Source of the DNA: Melioribacteraceae bacterium
Lineage (GTDB): Bacteria; Bacteroidota; Ignavibacteria; Ignavibacteriales; Melioribacteraceae
Direction: 5' to 3'
Length of the DNA stretch: 64,000 nt
NCBI GenBank assembly: GCA_021647785.1
Contig: JAKIUC010000010.1
Coordinates: 17,177-81,176, forward strand
Under the pieces are notes generated by a model. The model was not told the DNA's origin. It saw only the letters and a program-made list of their open reading frames with translations, and did not search any database. The position numbers were made by a program, and so were the translations under genes. Each line of letters starts with the position of its first letter. Position 1 is the first letter of the stretch. Below, in pieces: positions 35,199 to 48,188 of this stretch.

Positions 35199-37175
35199 TT
35201 ACATCTTCGGTTTTAAAATAGCAGTCCAACCTCCACCGCCAGTAAGTTTTATTGTTATCGAATCACCTTTTAAAATAGTCTGAGTTTCTTTTAAGTAATC
35301 ACTGGCGTATCGGTCGGCGTTTAATCCGTCTTTAAATATCTCTACAGAATATTCATCATTATCAAGGAACGATAAATCTAAGGTAAACTCTCTATCATTT
35401 TCATTAGTCATAGCACCAATATACCAAGTGCTTCCATTCCTCCGAGCAAGAATAATGTACTCACCAATACTGGCTTCCAAGACTTTTGTATCATCCCATG
35501 TTGTTGGTATTTTTGAAATGAACTCTGTTGACTCGGTCTCTCTCAAATAGTTGGAGGGACTATCTGCCAACATTTGCAGCGGACTTTCAAAAACGACATA
35601 CATCGCAATTTGATGTGCTCGTGTACCCATGCTCATTGGTCTATTAAATATAGCACGAAAATTTTCAGACTGTGCGTTCACCATCGCTCCTGGTGTATAA
35701 TCCATAGGACCCGCAACCATTCTGATAAACGGTATTATTAAATTGTGAGTAGGCGTAACATCCTTGCTCCATTTACTTTGCTCTAATCCTTTTACGCCTT
35801 CACGAGTAATAACATTGGGGTATGTTCGGCGTAAACCGTCTGGTCTATATCCACCATGAAAATCGACAAGTAATTTTTTCTTTGCTGCTGCTTCTGCAAC
35901 TCTCCAGTAATAATCAACAAGTACTTGATCGCCTCGCTGCATGAAATCTATTTTAAGTCCTGCAACTCCCCATTTTTCACACTGCTCAAATACAGCATCA
36001 AACTGATCATCCAAAGTTTTCCAAACAACCCAGAGAATAATCTCTACATTTTTTTTCTTTGCATAAGCAATAATTTCTTCCAAATCTATTTCTGGAACAA
36101 CCTTTAAAATATCTCCTAATTCATACCAGCCTTCGTCAAGTATAACATATTCAAGTCCAAACTTAGATGCAAAATCGATATAGTATTTATAAGTATCTGT
36201 GTTTATACCAGCTTTGAAATCAACACCATAAATATTATTAGCGTTCCACCAATCCCAAGCTACTTTCCCAGGTTTAATCCAAGATGGGTCTTCAATCCGA
36301 AGTTCATCGCCCAGTAGATAAACCAATTGATTAGTTATCAAGTCACCATCTTCCCTGGCAATTGCAATAATTCTCCAAGGGAAACTTCTCTCTCCTTCAG
36401 TTATTGCAAGATAATCGGCAGTCTTAGTAACGTATTCACTTCTATCTGAATTTCGTCTCATCTTTGTTTCTAAAGGGTAGTGAGGAAATGCACCGCTCAT
36501 TTTACTATTTCCATTGGTTTTCAAAAACATTGTAGGATAATCCCACACTGTGCTTTCCGCTATTAAAAGTTTTGCAGCCTCAGTTTCAACCAGAGTTGGC
36601 AAACTCGCCAATAGCCCAGCAGAAACTGTATCGAACTCCATTATTTTATAGCTTCGTTCGTTATGCGAAAAAAAACTCTCCTCCTCAGGGAAATATATTT
36701 GATTTGTTCCAACAAAATTGAAAGTTACTTCTTCTGAAACAACCGTTAGCTTTTTATCCATATTAGTTTTAAAACGATAAGTAACACCATTATCATAAGC
36801 TCTAAATATTATTGAAAAATCTTGCTTAAAATTAATTTCCAATTCGTTATAATGTTCGTAAATAACAGCAAACTTTTCTGCTACTACCGGTTTAATTTCC
36901 CGCTGCACAGAATTTCTCTCTACATCAAGAACTTCAGCGTTTCTGCCAAGCACTTGATTATCATCAATAGTCATAGATATTTGCGAGGGTGAAACAACTT
37001 CAACACCATCAACAATCAGAGAATAGTTAATCTCATTTTCGATAGTTACAAATAGTTTAATTGTACCATTGGGTGATTTGAGTTGATAAGATTCTAACGA
37101 CTGGCTGCAAATAATATTGCCAGCAAGAAAAATAAAAACATTAATTATAAATATTTTTAACTTTTTATTTTGCAT
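35199..37175 (-). CDS. GH97 glycosidase (alpha-glucosidase/alpha-galactosidase family)
   Basis: A protein of 658 residues with a signal peptide (1-25). The N-terminal super-sandwich is marked by YQLKSPNGTIKLFVTIEN and the RAYDNGVTYRF block near residue 130. The TIM barrel starts with VAWDWWNANNIYGVDF near residue 306. It contains EYVILDEGWYE, VAGLKIDFMQRGDQ near residue 400 (a candidate nucleophile Asp in retaining members), LLVDFHGGYRPDGLRRTYPN near residue 437 and TREGVKGLEQSKW near residue 455, which are GH97 signatures. The family contains inverting alpha-glucosidases and retaining alpha-galactosidases; the KIDF Asp favours the retaining group. It is in the ten-gene run, 41 bases from the Gfo/Idh gene. 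Confidence 0.92.
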   Translation of the reverse strand: MQNKKLKIFIINVFIFLAGNIICSQSLESYQLKSPNGTIKLFVTIENEINYSLIVDGVEVVSPSQISMTIDDNQVLGRNAEVLDVERNSVQREIKPVVAEKFAVIYEHYNELEINFKQDFSIIFRAYDNGVTYRFKTNMDKKLTVVSEEVTFNFVGTNQIYFPEEESFFSHNERSYKIMEFDTVSAGLLASLPTLVETEAAKLLIAESTVWDYPTMFLKTNGNSKMSGAFPHYPLETKMRRNSDRSEYVTKTADYLAITEGERSFPWRIIAIAREDGDLITNQLVYLLGDELRIEDPSWIKPGKVAWDWWNANNIYGVDFKAGINTDTYKYYIDFASKFGLEYVILDEGWYELGDILKVVPEIDLEEIIAYAKKKNVEIILWVVWKTLDDQFDAVFEQCEKWGVAGLKIDFMQRGDQVLVDYYWRVAEAAAKKKLLVDFHGGYRPDGLRRTYPNVITREGVKGLEQSKWSKDVTPTHNLIIPFIRMVAGPMDYTPGAMVNAQSENFRAIFNRPMSMGTRAHQIAMYVVFESPLQMLADSPSNYLRETESTEFISKIPTTWDDTKVLEASIGEYIILARRNGSTWYIGAMTNENDREFTLDLSFLDNDEYSVEIFKDGLNADRYASDYLKETQTILKGDSITIKLTGGGGWTAILKPKM

Positions 37176-37216
37176 TCGATAATCCTTTTCTTAAATCTCT
37201 ATTAGTTAAATTTACT

Positions 37217-38362
37217 TTAAAGCTCTGGTACATCCATCCACTTTTTACTGTGCCAGCTCTCCATTCCTATATCAGCTAACTGAACACCCTTAGCTCCCTC
37301 ACGAAGGTTCCAAGGAAATGGTTCATCCAAAACTACATGTTTTAAGAAAAGCTCCCATTCTATTTTAAATGCGTTGTCATAATCTTGAACCGATGGCATA
37401 TCCTGCCAACATTCATAGTGGTTAATTGTACTATCAACATCCGGATTCCAGACAGGGCGAGGTGTTGACATTTCTGATTGTATTTTACAATTTCGTAATC
37501 CTGCTACGGCAGAGCCTTTTGTGCCGTCAACATGAATTGTAAGTAGGTCGTCTCTCTGCACTCTAGTAACCCAAGAGGAATTAAATTGACAAATAATTCC
37601 ATTCTTTAATTCAAATATTGCATAGGCTGCATCATCGGTTGTACATTTGTATTCTTTTCCTTGTTCATCAATTCTTGAATCTATATGAGTTGCACCAAGC
37701 GAAACAACTCTATCAATTTTTCCAAATAAATTATCAATTACATATTGCCAGTGAGCAAACATATCAAGCATCATACCACCGCCATCCTCTTTTCTGTAAT
37801 TCCAAGATGGTCTTTGAGCCGGTTGTATCTTTCCATCGAAAACCCAATAACCAAAGTCGCCACGCACAGATAGTATTTTTCCAAAGAAGCCGCTATCAAT
37901 TAACATTTTTAATTTTAAAAATCCGGGCAGCCAAAGTTTATCTTGAACAACACCATTTTTTACGCCAGCAGATTCAGCTTTTTTATAAAGTGCTACTGCA
38001 TCTGTTATATTTGTTGCAGTTGGTTTTTCACAATAAATTGATTTACCAGCATCTATTGCTTTTGAAACAGCTTCTAATCTTCTGTCGGTTGTTTGTGCAT
38101 CAAAATATATTTCGTAATCAGGGTTTGCTAAACACTCATCTAAATCTGTTGAAATGTTTTTGATACCTGTTTGGTTTGCTAAGCTTTGGAGTTTAGTTTT
38201 ATTTCTTCCAACAAGTACAACAGGATCTGGATAGATAAAATCTTCAGTTCCAATTTTTATACCGCCTTGTTCGCGAATAGCTACTATAGATCTTAATAAG
38301 TGTTGTTTTGTACCCATCCGTCCAGTTACACCATTTAATATTATTCCAACTTTTTTTACCAC
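37217..38362 (-). CDS. Gfo/Idh/MocA family oxidoreductase, cytoplasmic
   Basis: An oxidoreductase of 381 residues without a signal peptide. The Rossmann domain starts at GIILNGVTGRMG (residue 6), with a nucleotide-binding loop unlike the usual GxGxxG. The family motif is SIYCEKPTATN near residue 113, followed by NGVVQDKLWLPG. The C-terminal domain contains GGGMMLDMFAHWQYVIDNLFG near residue 193. Secreted paralogs with Tat-type signals occur elsewhere in the window; this one has no such signal and is paired with an isomerase/epimerase gene 17 bases upstream and GH88. That suggests a cytoplasmic step on a product of the glucuronyl hydrolase or another sugar. It may oxidise a hydroxyl transiently for epimerisation. 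Confidence 0.87.
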   Translation of the reverse strand: MVKKVGIILNGVTGRMGTKQHLLRSIVAIREQGGIKIGTEDFIYPDPVVLVGRNKTKLQSLANQTGIKNISTDLDECLANPDYEIYFDAQTTDRRLEAVSKAIDAGKSIYCEKPTATNITDAVALYKKAESAGVKNGVVQDKLWLPGFLKLKMLIDSGFFGKILSVRGDFGYWVFDGKIQPAQRPSWNYRKEDGGGMMLDMFAHWQYVIDNLFGKIDRVVSLGATHIDSRIDEQGKEYKCTTDDAAYAIFELKNGIICQFNSSWVTRVQRDDLLTIHVDGTKGSAVAGLRNCKIQSEMSTPRPVWNPDVDSTINHYECWQDMPSVQDYDNAFKIEWELFLKHVVLDEPFPWNLREGAKGVQLADIGMESWHSKKWMDVPEL

Positions 38363-38379
38363 GAGTAACTCCTATCTTT

Positions 38380-39219
38380 CTACGAATTATTTAAATACGC
38401 TTCAATTATTTTTTCTAAGAATTGATCTTGATCCATTTCCCAATATTTATTAGAAAATATTTCTACTTCATTAAACCCTGTAAATCCGGCTGCTTCAACC
38501 CATCCTCTAATTTTCTTTACCGGGATGCAGCCTTCCCCCATCAATCCACGGTCGAGAAGTAAATCTGAAGTTGGGGTTTTCCAATCACAAATATGAAACG
38601 CAAACAATCTATTTAGTTCACCGCATCGCTCTATTTCCTTTTGCAATGTATCGTCCCACCACAAATGGTAAACATCAACAGCAACTCCAACAAAGGGATC
38701 CTCAATAGCCACGCACATATCGTTAGCTTGTTTTAAAGTATTAATTGCAGAACGATTATCAGCATACATTGGATGTAATGGTTCAATTGCAAGTTTTACA
38801 TTTAGTTCTTTTGCAAAAGGAAGAAGGGCTTCAATACCATTTTGTATCTGTTTTCGCGATTCTTCCAACGGCTGCCCAGGCTCGGCACCACAAACTAGAA
38901 CAACCATAGGAGCACCAATTTGAGCGGCTTCCTCAATTGCTTTTTTATTGTCAACTATTGCTTCAATCTTTTTCGTATTACTTACTGAGGGGAAAAAACC
39001 ACCTCGACAAAGAGCAGCTACACTCATTCCATTATCATCAAGCAGAGACTGCACATCGTGCATCACCATTCCTTCCAAAGCATCCCTCCAAATCGTGATT
39101 CCTGAAATTCCTTTTTTTGAAAATTTATTTACTGCTTCATTTAACGACCACGGTTTTGTTGTTATTGTATGAACAGAAAGTTTTGATAAATCTTTTATTT
39201 CACTTACCTGCATTGGCAC
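38380..39219 (-). CDS. Sugar phosphate isomerase/epimerase-like TIM-barrel protein, cytoplasmic
   Basis: A 279-residue AP-endonuclease-2-like TIM barrel with no signal peptide. Strand motifs are GISGITIWRDALEG near residue 34, MVVLVCGAEPGQPLEESR near residue 100, VKLAIEPLHPMYADNR near residue 140, VGVAVDVYHLWWDDTLQ near residue 176, RLFAFHICDWKTPTSD near residue 202 and GFNEVEIFSNKYW near residue 246. The Glu, Asp, His and Glu residues in these strands form the usual metal site. It is tightly linked to GH88 (11 bases upstream) and the Gfo/Idh gene (17 bases downstream). It probably isomerises, epimerises or eliminates from a sugar or keto-sugar released in this module. Confidence 0.87.
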   Translation of the reverse strand: MPMQVSEIKDLSKLSVHTITTKPWSLNEAVNKFSKKGISGITIWRDALEGMVMHDVQSLLDDNGMSVAALCRGGFFPSVSNTKKIEAIVDNKKAIEEAAQIGAPMVVLVCGAEPGQPLEESRKQIQNGIEALLPFAKELNVKLAIEPLHPMYADNRSAINTLKQANDMCVAIEDPFVGVAVDVYHLWWDDTLQKEIERCGELNRLFAFHICDWKTPTSDLLLDRGLMGEGCIPVKKIRGWVEAAGFTGFNEVEIFSNKYWEMDQDQFLEKIIEAYLNNS

Positions 39220-39230
39220 TCCTCCGATAA

Positions 39231-40619
39231 CTAATCTAAATAGAATTTGTAATATGGTTCATCTGAAGCAATCCTTTTTATATATAGTGCCAACTCTCTT
39301 GCGTGATAATCACCCCACATTGTAGCTTCATCACATGCAACCTTTCTCCCCTTAGGTACATTATCCCAGCGGTTGGGTTGATGATAAACTGAATGAAGTA
39401 TTAATCCCTGATGATTTGTATCTGTTGAAAGGTAAGGTTCTTTGAAAAGATTTTCGGCAACAGTCAATCCAGCTTTGAAATATCGCTCAGCTTCTTGCGG
39501 ATTACTACTATCCATAATTTTTCCTAAGCGAAGTAAACCTTGTGCTGCAATTGCTGCGGCTGAACTATCAACAGGTTCATAATCATTATATGGGTCAGAC
39601 AGTTTACTTTTCCAATCGCCTAATTTGTGTAATTCTGGTGCACCCGTATCCCAGTATGGAATCCCGTCGGTTGGAGTTTCATTAATATAAAATTCGGCAG
39701 CAGCAAGAGCAGTTTCCAAAAAGCGAGTAATTGCTTCATCTTTCGTTTTCATATTTGGTACATCCAATTTTTCAAAGTCATAATCATTCAAAGTATTTAA
39801 GAATTCCAATTCTTCAGCATAACCAGTTAATACCCATGCTTGACCGCGTGTCCAAGTTGTAAAAGGCGAATATCCTTGCTGTGTACTTGGGGAGCGGTAT
39901 GCTCCATTATTCATATCAAATATTGATTCGTGTACAACTCGTCCCCTTACATCATATCCATCGCGTCCTTTACCGAAGTAAACATTGTACGTAGTAGTAG
40001 CTTCAGCGTGCAGCAGAAGTCTTTCCAACAGATTGATCTTTTCATCATTTTCACCCATAAGAACATGACCAAGTTGATGAGCAATAGCCAAAGTTCTAAC
40101 AGTTCTAATTGTATCAGAAAATAATGAGTGAGGACCATTGAATGAATAGATGTAGCCAAGTCCATCACTAATGTTAGACCAGCGTGAAGCCTGGACTGCA
40201 CCTGATAATTTTAATGCTAACTCATAAAAATTTCTTTCCCATTCGTTTTCCGTAATTTTCCCCTCATTCATTAAGCGAAGTAAATTGCCATAAGTACTAA
40301 TGTTATTAAAGCCATGATCATGCACACCAATATGGCTAACGTGAGATGCCATATGTGCAACTGTTTCTTTTTTGCCAATGGATAAAAAATCATTATCGTT
40401 GGTTGCATCAAATTGCAAAATTGATGAACCATATTGAAAACCACGTGTCCATTCAGTCCAGCCGCGAGTTGCATATTGCCCGTCAACAGTATAAACCGGA
40501 GTACCTTTGCTTAAGTCCCAACTCCTTTCAATTGATTTAATTTTTTTGGCAGAACTTTCAAATAATTTTTGAATAGCTGGTTGCAAACTTGAAACATTTA
40601 TTTGATTATTAATTATCAT
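39231..40619 (-). CDS. GH88 unsaturated glucuronyl hydrolase
   Basis: A 462-residue (alpha/alpha)6-barrel enzyme that hydrates and splits unsaturated uronic acids from oligosaccharides made by polysaccharide lyases. Typical blocks are VHDHGFNNISTYG near residue 97 (family HDxGF, with the first catalytic Asp), LFSDTIRTVRTLAIAH near residue 166 (second Asp), SPFTTWTRGQAW near residue 253 and YWDTGAPELH near residue 325. There is no signal peptide, so it acts in the cytoplasm. It implies that some lyase makes unsaturated ends; the only candidates in the window are the beta-helix proteins at 59789-61870 and 50488-51348. GH88 also fits glycosaminoglycan or ulvan-like uronate glycans. Confidence 0.92.
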   Translation of the reverse strand: MIINNQINVSSLQPAIQKLFESSAKKIKSIERSWDLSKGTPVYTVDGQYATRGWTEWTRGFQYGSSILQFDATNDNDFLSIGKKETVAHMASHVSHIGVHDHGFNNISTYGNLLRLMNEGKITENEWERNFYELALKLSGAVQASRWSNISDGLGYIYSFNGPHSLFSDTIRTVRTLAIAHQLGHVLMGENDEKINLLERLLLHAEATTTYNVYFGKGRDGYDVRGRVVHESIFDMNNGAYRSPSTQQGYSPFTTWTRGQAWVLTGYAEELEFLNTLNDYDFEKLDVPNMKTKDEAITRFLETALAAAEFYINETPTDGIPYWDTGAPELHKLGDWKSKLSDPYNDYEPVDSSAAAIAAQGLLRLGKIMDSSNPQEAERYFKAGLTVAENLFKEPYLSTDTNHQGLILHSVYHQPNRWDNVPKGRKVACDEATMWGDYHARELALYIKRIASDEPYYKFYLD

Positions 40620-40655
40620 ATTAAATTCTCATCATAATTTTCATTTCATTTATTC

Positions 40656-41459
40656 TTACAATCTCTGTATCTGCATACCACCACTTGCTTCTATTATTGT
40701 ACCGGTAGAATATGGGAAATCGCCAATAGCAAGGGCTGCAACACTTCTACCAATATCCTCTGGTGTACCCCATCTGTTTTGAGGCACTAAACCTTCTGCA
40801 ATTAGTTTGTCATATTTTTCTTTTACACCAGTGGTCATATCTGTAGCTGTTATTCCTGGTCGTATTTCATAAACGTTTATTCCATGTTCAGCAAGGCGAT
40901 GTGCATAAAGAGTTGATACATTACTCAACCCAGCTTTGGATATACAATACTCAGCACGAGATGGTGAAGAATAATAAACCGAAATAGAAGTAACAAAAAT
41001 AATTATTGGTTTCATTTTTGGGTTTTCTTTTTTATGTTCTATCATTTTATTAGCAATTGCCTGTGTTAAAAAGAAAGGTCCTTTCAAATTTATATCCATC
41101 ACACGGTCATAACTTTCTTCAGTTGTTTCAAGCATATCCAACCTCTTTAATGGTGCAACGCCTGCATTATTAACGAGTATATCAATTTTTCCATATTCAT
41201 TATATATAGCATCAACCATTCTATCTCTATCTTCTGCTAATGAAACATCACCCTGAATTGGAAAGAAAATGCCACCTGATAATTCGATTGTTTTCTTTAC
41301 TTCAAATAATCCATTTTCTAAATTCTTAGGATCAAACGAGCGTCCGTTACCAACAACTATAAAGCCCTTCTTAGATAGGGATAGAGCTATCCCTCTTCCT
41401 ATCCCTTTTCCGGCACCTGTTACAAATGCAATTTTTTCTTCTTCCATATTGTTTTTCAA
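40656..41459 (-). CDS. Short-chain dehydrogenase/reductase
   Basis: A classical SDR of 267 residues. The cofactor loop is VTGAGKGIGRGIAL (TGxxxGxG) near residue 14, the NNAG motif lies near residue 96, the catalytic Ser is in FVTSISVYYSS and the YxxxK motif is in YCISKAG near residue 168. The substrate is unknown. The position between GH2 and GH88 suggests reduction of a keto-sugar or of a keto-deoxyuronate (KduD-type reaction) released by the cytoplasmic GH88. There is no signal peptide. Residues near the N-terminus (NGRSFDPKNL) do not allow a sure choice between NAD and NADP. Confidence 0.87.
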   Translation of the reverse strand: MKNNMEEEKIAFVTGAGKGIGRGIALSLSKKGFIVVGNGRSFDPKNLENGLFEVKKTIELSGGIFFPIQGDVSLAEDRDRMVDAIYNEYGKIDILVNNAGVAPLKRLDMLETTEESYDRVMDINLKGPFFLTQAIANKMIEHKKENPKMKPIIIFVTSISVYYSSPSRAEYCISKAGLSNVSTLYAHRLAEHGINVYEIRPGITATDMTTGVKEKYDKLIAEGLVPQNRWGTPEDIGRSVAALAIGDFPYSTGTIIEASGGMQIQRL

Positions 41460-41491
41460 TTCTCTAAAATGTATTTTCTATAATAACGATA

Positions 41492-44803
<3,312 letters not shown>

Positions 44804-44830
44804 TTATATATCCATAAATTAATTAAAGAA

Positions 44831-45553
44831 TTATAATTTTGTAATCTTAAAATTATCCCACCATAGTTCAGTTCTGTATGTTCTAAAACCCATAATACCT
44901 TGTGAGTGAATAGGATTATTACTTGTTTCTCTATAGTCAATATAAATTTCGCCATCAACGGCAAAGGTAAGTCTGTTAGATATTTTAGTTATTTCAATAT
45001 GGTAAACTCTGTTCTTTCTGCAATGATAGGCAAAGTTTTCTTGTAACAAATTAAATCCGGGACAATTGCGAAAGCGAAATCGTGCAGTGTCAGGAGTCCC
45101 TCCGGCAAGATAAGTAAAGATATATCCGTTCATCTTATGGTAGGTACTGTATCTACCCTCTACTCGTCTATCTCTGCTATCATAAAGCGGTTTACCTGTT
45201 GTATCTGAATAGAGAAAAAAGAAATTGATATTGTTTTTATCTCCTTTTGATTCAATAATATTTACATCAAATTCAACTTTCAAATCACCGGAGAATTCTT
45301 GATTAAGCCAAATTGTACCAACTCCACTTTCTCCATCAACCTCAGGGCTGGCATCCATCCATAAGCGACCATCTCTAATTTCAACTTTATCAGAACCTTC
45401 AACAAAAAATAATTCTGGTAAATTCGGACCATCAAAAGATTCATAATAAATAGTACGTGGTAAATCTGTGCAGCTATTTAGCAATAATGTTAAAACAATA
45501 ATTGTTAGATATGAATAAGTATTTTTACTTATTCTGGGATATAGTGATTTCAT
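44831..45553 (-). CDS. DUF6250/DUF1961-like lectin-fold lipoprotein
   Basis: A 240-residue lipoprotein (lipobox LLLNSC). The body reads as a jelly-roll of the concanavalin-like type: YYESFDGPNLPELFFVEG, DLKVEFDVNIIES, NINFFFLYSDTTG, RFRNCPGF, VYHIEITKISNRLTFAVDG and IMGFRTYRTELWWDNFKI. This pattern matches proteins of unknown function found next to glycosidases in Bacteroidota loci. No catalytic residues can be named. It may bind, or perhaps cleave, the polysaccharide at the cell surface. The gene lies between GH3 (18 bases) and GH2 (27 bases). Confidence 0.7.
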   Translation of the reverse strand: MKSLYPRISKNTYSYLTIIVLTLLLNSCTDLPRTIYYESFDGPNLPELFFVEGSDKVEIRDGRLWMDASPEVDGESGVGTIWLNQEFSGDLKVEFDVNIIESKGDKNNINFFFLYSDTTGKPLYDSRDRRVEGRYSTYHKMNGYIFTYLAGGTPDTARFRFRNCPGFNLLQENFAYHCRKNRVYHIEITKISNRLTFAVDGEIYIDYRETSNNPIHSQGIMGFRTYRTELWWDNFKITKL

Positions 45554-45571
45554 CTGTTTATCTTTTCCCTT

Positions 45572-47806
45572 TTATTCAACAACCTCAAACTTATCAATTA
45601 ACCCGCCAGCCATTACTTTGAATACTCCTGGTTCAATAACTTGCTTCATTTCTCTATTATACAACGCCAACTGAATGGAGGGAATAGTTAATGTTACAAT
45701 TTTTTCTTCATTTGGTTCTAATGAAATTTTTTGAAACGCAACAAGTTTCCTTACTGGTGTTGTAACACTGCTTACTTCATCATTTAAATAAATTTGAACA
45801 ATTTCATCACCACTATAACTGCCGGTGTTTTTAATTGTAATTTTTACTTTTACATCATCGCCAGCAGAAACTTTATCTGTAAATGTTAAGTTGCTATATT
45901 CAAAAGTTGTATAACTTAAACCATGTCCAAAATCATAGAGTGGTCCTGTTTCGCCAAATTTATAATCACGTGCTTCTCTACTTGGTTTATAATTATACCA
46001 GTATTGTAGTTGCCCAACACTTCTTGGAATTGAAAAAGGGAGTTTACCGCTGGGATTATATTCGCCGAATAGTACATCAGCAATTGCTTTTCCACCTTCC
46101 ATGCCTGGCTCCCAAGTTTCTAAAATTGATGGAATATTTTCTGCAATCCATGGAATAGCGAGAGGACGACCATTTATTAAAATTACAACTGTTGGTGTTC
46201 CAGTTTTTTCAATTGCCTGCACTAACTCTATTTGTTTACCATAAAGTTTAATATCTGAACGTGCCCAATTTTCACCGCCGGTACGGTCGGGTGCTCCATC
46301 TCTAAAGTTATTTCCTCCAACAACCACAAGGGCTATATCGGATTGTTCTGCTTCTTTAACCGCTAATGCTATACTTGAATCTGTAATTGAATAAATATTT
46401 CCGCAATCAAAATAATTTAATTCCATGTTTTCCGGAAGATTTTCTTGCAAACCTTTTACAACGGTAAATACATTTTCTTCTGGTTGTTTCCAAGTCCAAT
46501 CGCCAAGTATTGCATTACCAGTTGCATTAGGTCCTGTTAAAAATATTTTTTTCGTATCAGATTTAATAGGTAATAACTGGTTCTCATTTTTTAACAATAC
46601 AATAGATTCGCGAGCTATTTGAAGAGCAACCTCTCTATGTTCTTTGCTGGCAATCACATTTTCAATTTCATCTAAATCAACATATCTATTTTCAAATAAG
46701 CCTAATCTAAATTTTGTTTCTAAAATTAATTTAACTTTTGCATCAATTAAACTTATTGGAATTGCACCTTCCTCAACTAACTCAACAGCTGGTTTAGCAA
46801 ATCCCTCTCCATACATGTGCATATCAACACCGGCTAACAATGCCTGCTTAGTTGCATCTTTCATACCATCTGCAACATAATGTATTCTATACAAAGCCTC
46901 AATATCGTGCCAATCACTAACTACAAATCCTTTAAAGTCCCATTCATTTCTTAAAATATCAGTTAGTAAATATTCGGAAGCATGACAAGGGATACCATTT
47001 ACTTCATTGTGTGCAGCCATAAGAGTCCATGCACCAGCATCAACTGCCTTTTTAAATGGCGGGAAAAATATTTCATGCAAAGTTCTTTTAGAAACATCCA
47101 TCGGAGCAAAATTTTTCCCATCAATAGGCTGTCCGCCGGCAACAAAATGTTTGATACAAGAAAGAACTCTATTAGGCTGCGAAATATCATCACCTTGATA
47201 ACCTATAACAAATGCTTTCCCCATTTCGCCAACTAAGAAAGGATCTTCGCCAAAAGTTTCGCCTGTGCGTCCCCATCTTGGGTCTCGTGTTACATCTACG
47301 TTTGGAGAGAATGTCCATTGGTAACCGGTAGCTCTCAATTCTTTCGCTGTAATTTCAGCAGCCTTTTTAGCAAGTTCAAGATTTCCGGTAGAGGCTATTC
47401 CAACAGCTGTTGGAAAAACGGTTGCTCCATAATATAGTGCATGCCCATGAATTGCATCTTGTGCAATTAGTAATGGAATTTTAAGTCGTGAACTTTCAGC
47501 GAGACGTTGAAGTTCATTTGCTTCCTTTGCAGTACTTACTATTAACAAAGAACCAATATATCCTTTCTTAATTAGTTCTTCTGTTTTTGTCGCAGCACTA
47601 TCATTTCCTCTTTTTCTCTTATATGCAGTACCAAGGTATTGATCTAATTGACCTATCTTTTCTCTTAATGTCATTCTGGATAGAAGGTCATTTACACGTT
47701 CTTCTACTGTAAGGTTAGTATCAAAGTATGTGTTCTCATTATTCTCGGCTAAAAAGACTTGTGAAAACATCAATAATAAAATCATCACTATTATATTTTT
47801 TTTCAT
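45572..47806 (-). CDS. GH3 beta-glucosidase/xylosidase-type, copy 1
   Basis: A secreted GH3 enzyme of 744 residues with a signal peptide (1-20). The active-site Lys-His pair is conserved in CIKHFVAGG (residues 219-220), the nucleophile is Asp298 in FVVSDWHDIEA, and DPRWGRTGETFGEDP and AQDAIHGH are present. A C-terminal fibronectin-III-like domain (GYSGDEIVQIYL pattern) follows. It would release terminal beta-glucose or beta-xylose, or a related residue. It opens the ten-gene run that continues to 31403. It is a paralog of the gene that starts at 50453, most alike in the last 120 residues. Confidence 0.92.
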   Translation of the reverse strand: MKKNIIVMILLLMFSQVFLAENNENTYFDTNLTVEERVNDLLSRMTLREKIGQLDQYLGTAYKRKRGNDSAATKTEELIKKGYIGSLLIVSTAKEANELQRLAESSRLKIPLLIAQDAIHGHALYYGATVFPTAVGIASTGNLELAKKAAEITAKELRATGYQWTFSPNVDVTRDPRWGRTGETFGEDPFLVGEMGKAFVIGYQGDDISQPNRVLSCIKHFVAGGQPIDGKNFAPMDVSKRTLHEIFFPPFKKAVDAGAWTLMAAHNEVNGIPCHASEYLLTDILRNEWDFKGFVVSDWHDIEALYRIHYVADGMKDATKQALLAGVDMHMYGEGFAKPAVELVEEGAIPISLIDAKVKLILETKFRLGLFENRYVDLDEIENVIASKEHREVALQIARESIVLLKNENQLLPIKSDTKKIFLTGPNATGNAILGDWTWKQPEENVFTVVKGLQENLPENMELNYFDCGNIYSITDSSIALAVKEAEQSDIALVVVGGNNFRDGAPDRTGGENWARSDIKLYGKQIELVQAIEKTGTPTVVILINGRPLAIPWIAENIPSILETWEPGMEGGKAIADVLFGEYNPSGKLPFSIPRSVGQLQYWYNYKPSREARDYKFGETGPLYDFGHGLSYTTFEYSNLTFTDKVSAGDDVKVKITIKNTGSYSGDEIVQIYLNDEVSSVTTPVRKLVAFQKISLEPNEEKIVTLTIPSIQLALYNREMKQVIEPGVFKVMAGGLIDKFEVVE

Positions 47807-48188
47807 TGCTTTAAGTTTCTCCTTTTAGTTTAATTAAATTTAATTTTATTTATTTATGAGTCAACTTAAAAAAGCTTATATCTGTCATTACGAGGCGTAC
47901 TTTGCCGAAGTAATCTGTTGATTTTGAGTTGAATTCTAAAGATTGCTTCTCCCGATAAATCGGGATCGCAATGACAAGATTGACCTTTTAATAGTGGACT
48001 CATTTATTTAATTTGAATTTTTTATTAACCGCCATTTTGCAACTGACAAAATGGGAGTTCCATTATCGTGAACATCTTCATCTTGATCGGAAATAATCGC
48101 CGGAATTAATGTATTTATATTTCCTATAAATTTGTCATTCCGGTAACGCAACTGCCAGATACATGTTCAATAGTTTTTTTGTTTCCTT
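47807..48188. other. Intergenic region with dispersed palindromic repeat
   Basis: No gene is seen. It holds the palindromic repeat at 47883-47977 and a hairpin at 48032-48054 (CCATTTTG/CAAAATGG). A TGTCATTCCGG end at 48133 resembles the arm of a further element. The leader of GH3 copy 1 occupies the left edge, with AGGAG before its start. Confidence 0.7.
47883..47977. repeat. Dispersed palindromic repeat, TGTCATTACGAG type
   Basis: The left arm TGTCATTACGAGGCG...GAAGTAATCTG pairs with the right arm GATTGCTTC...GGGATCGCAATGACA. A small CCGAT/ATCGG hairpin sits in the right arm. This pattern (TCATTGCGAG ... CAATGACA) is a widespread palindromic element of unknown function in many bacterial genomes. 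Both ends are recognisable. Confidence 0.75.
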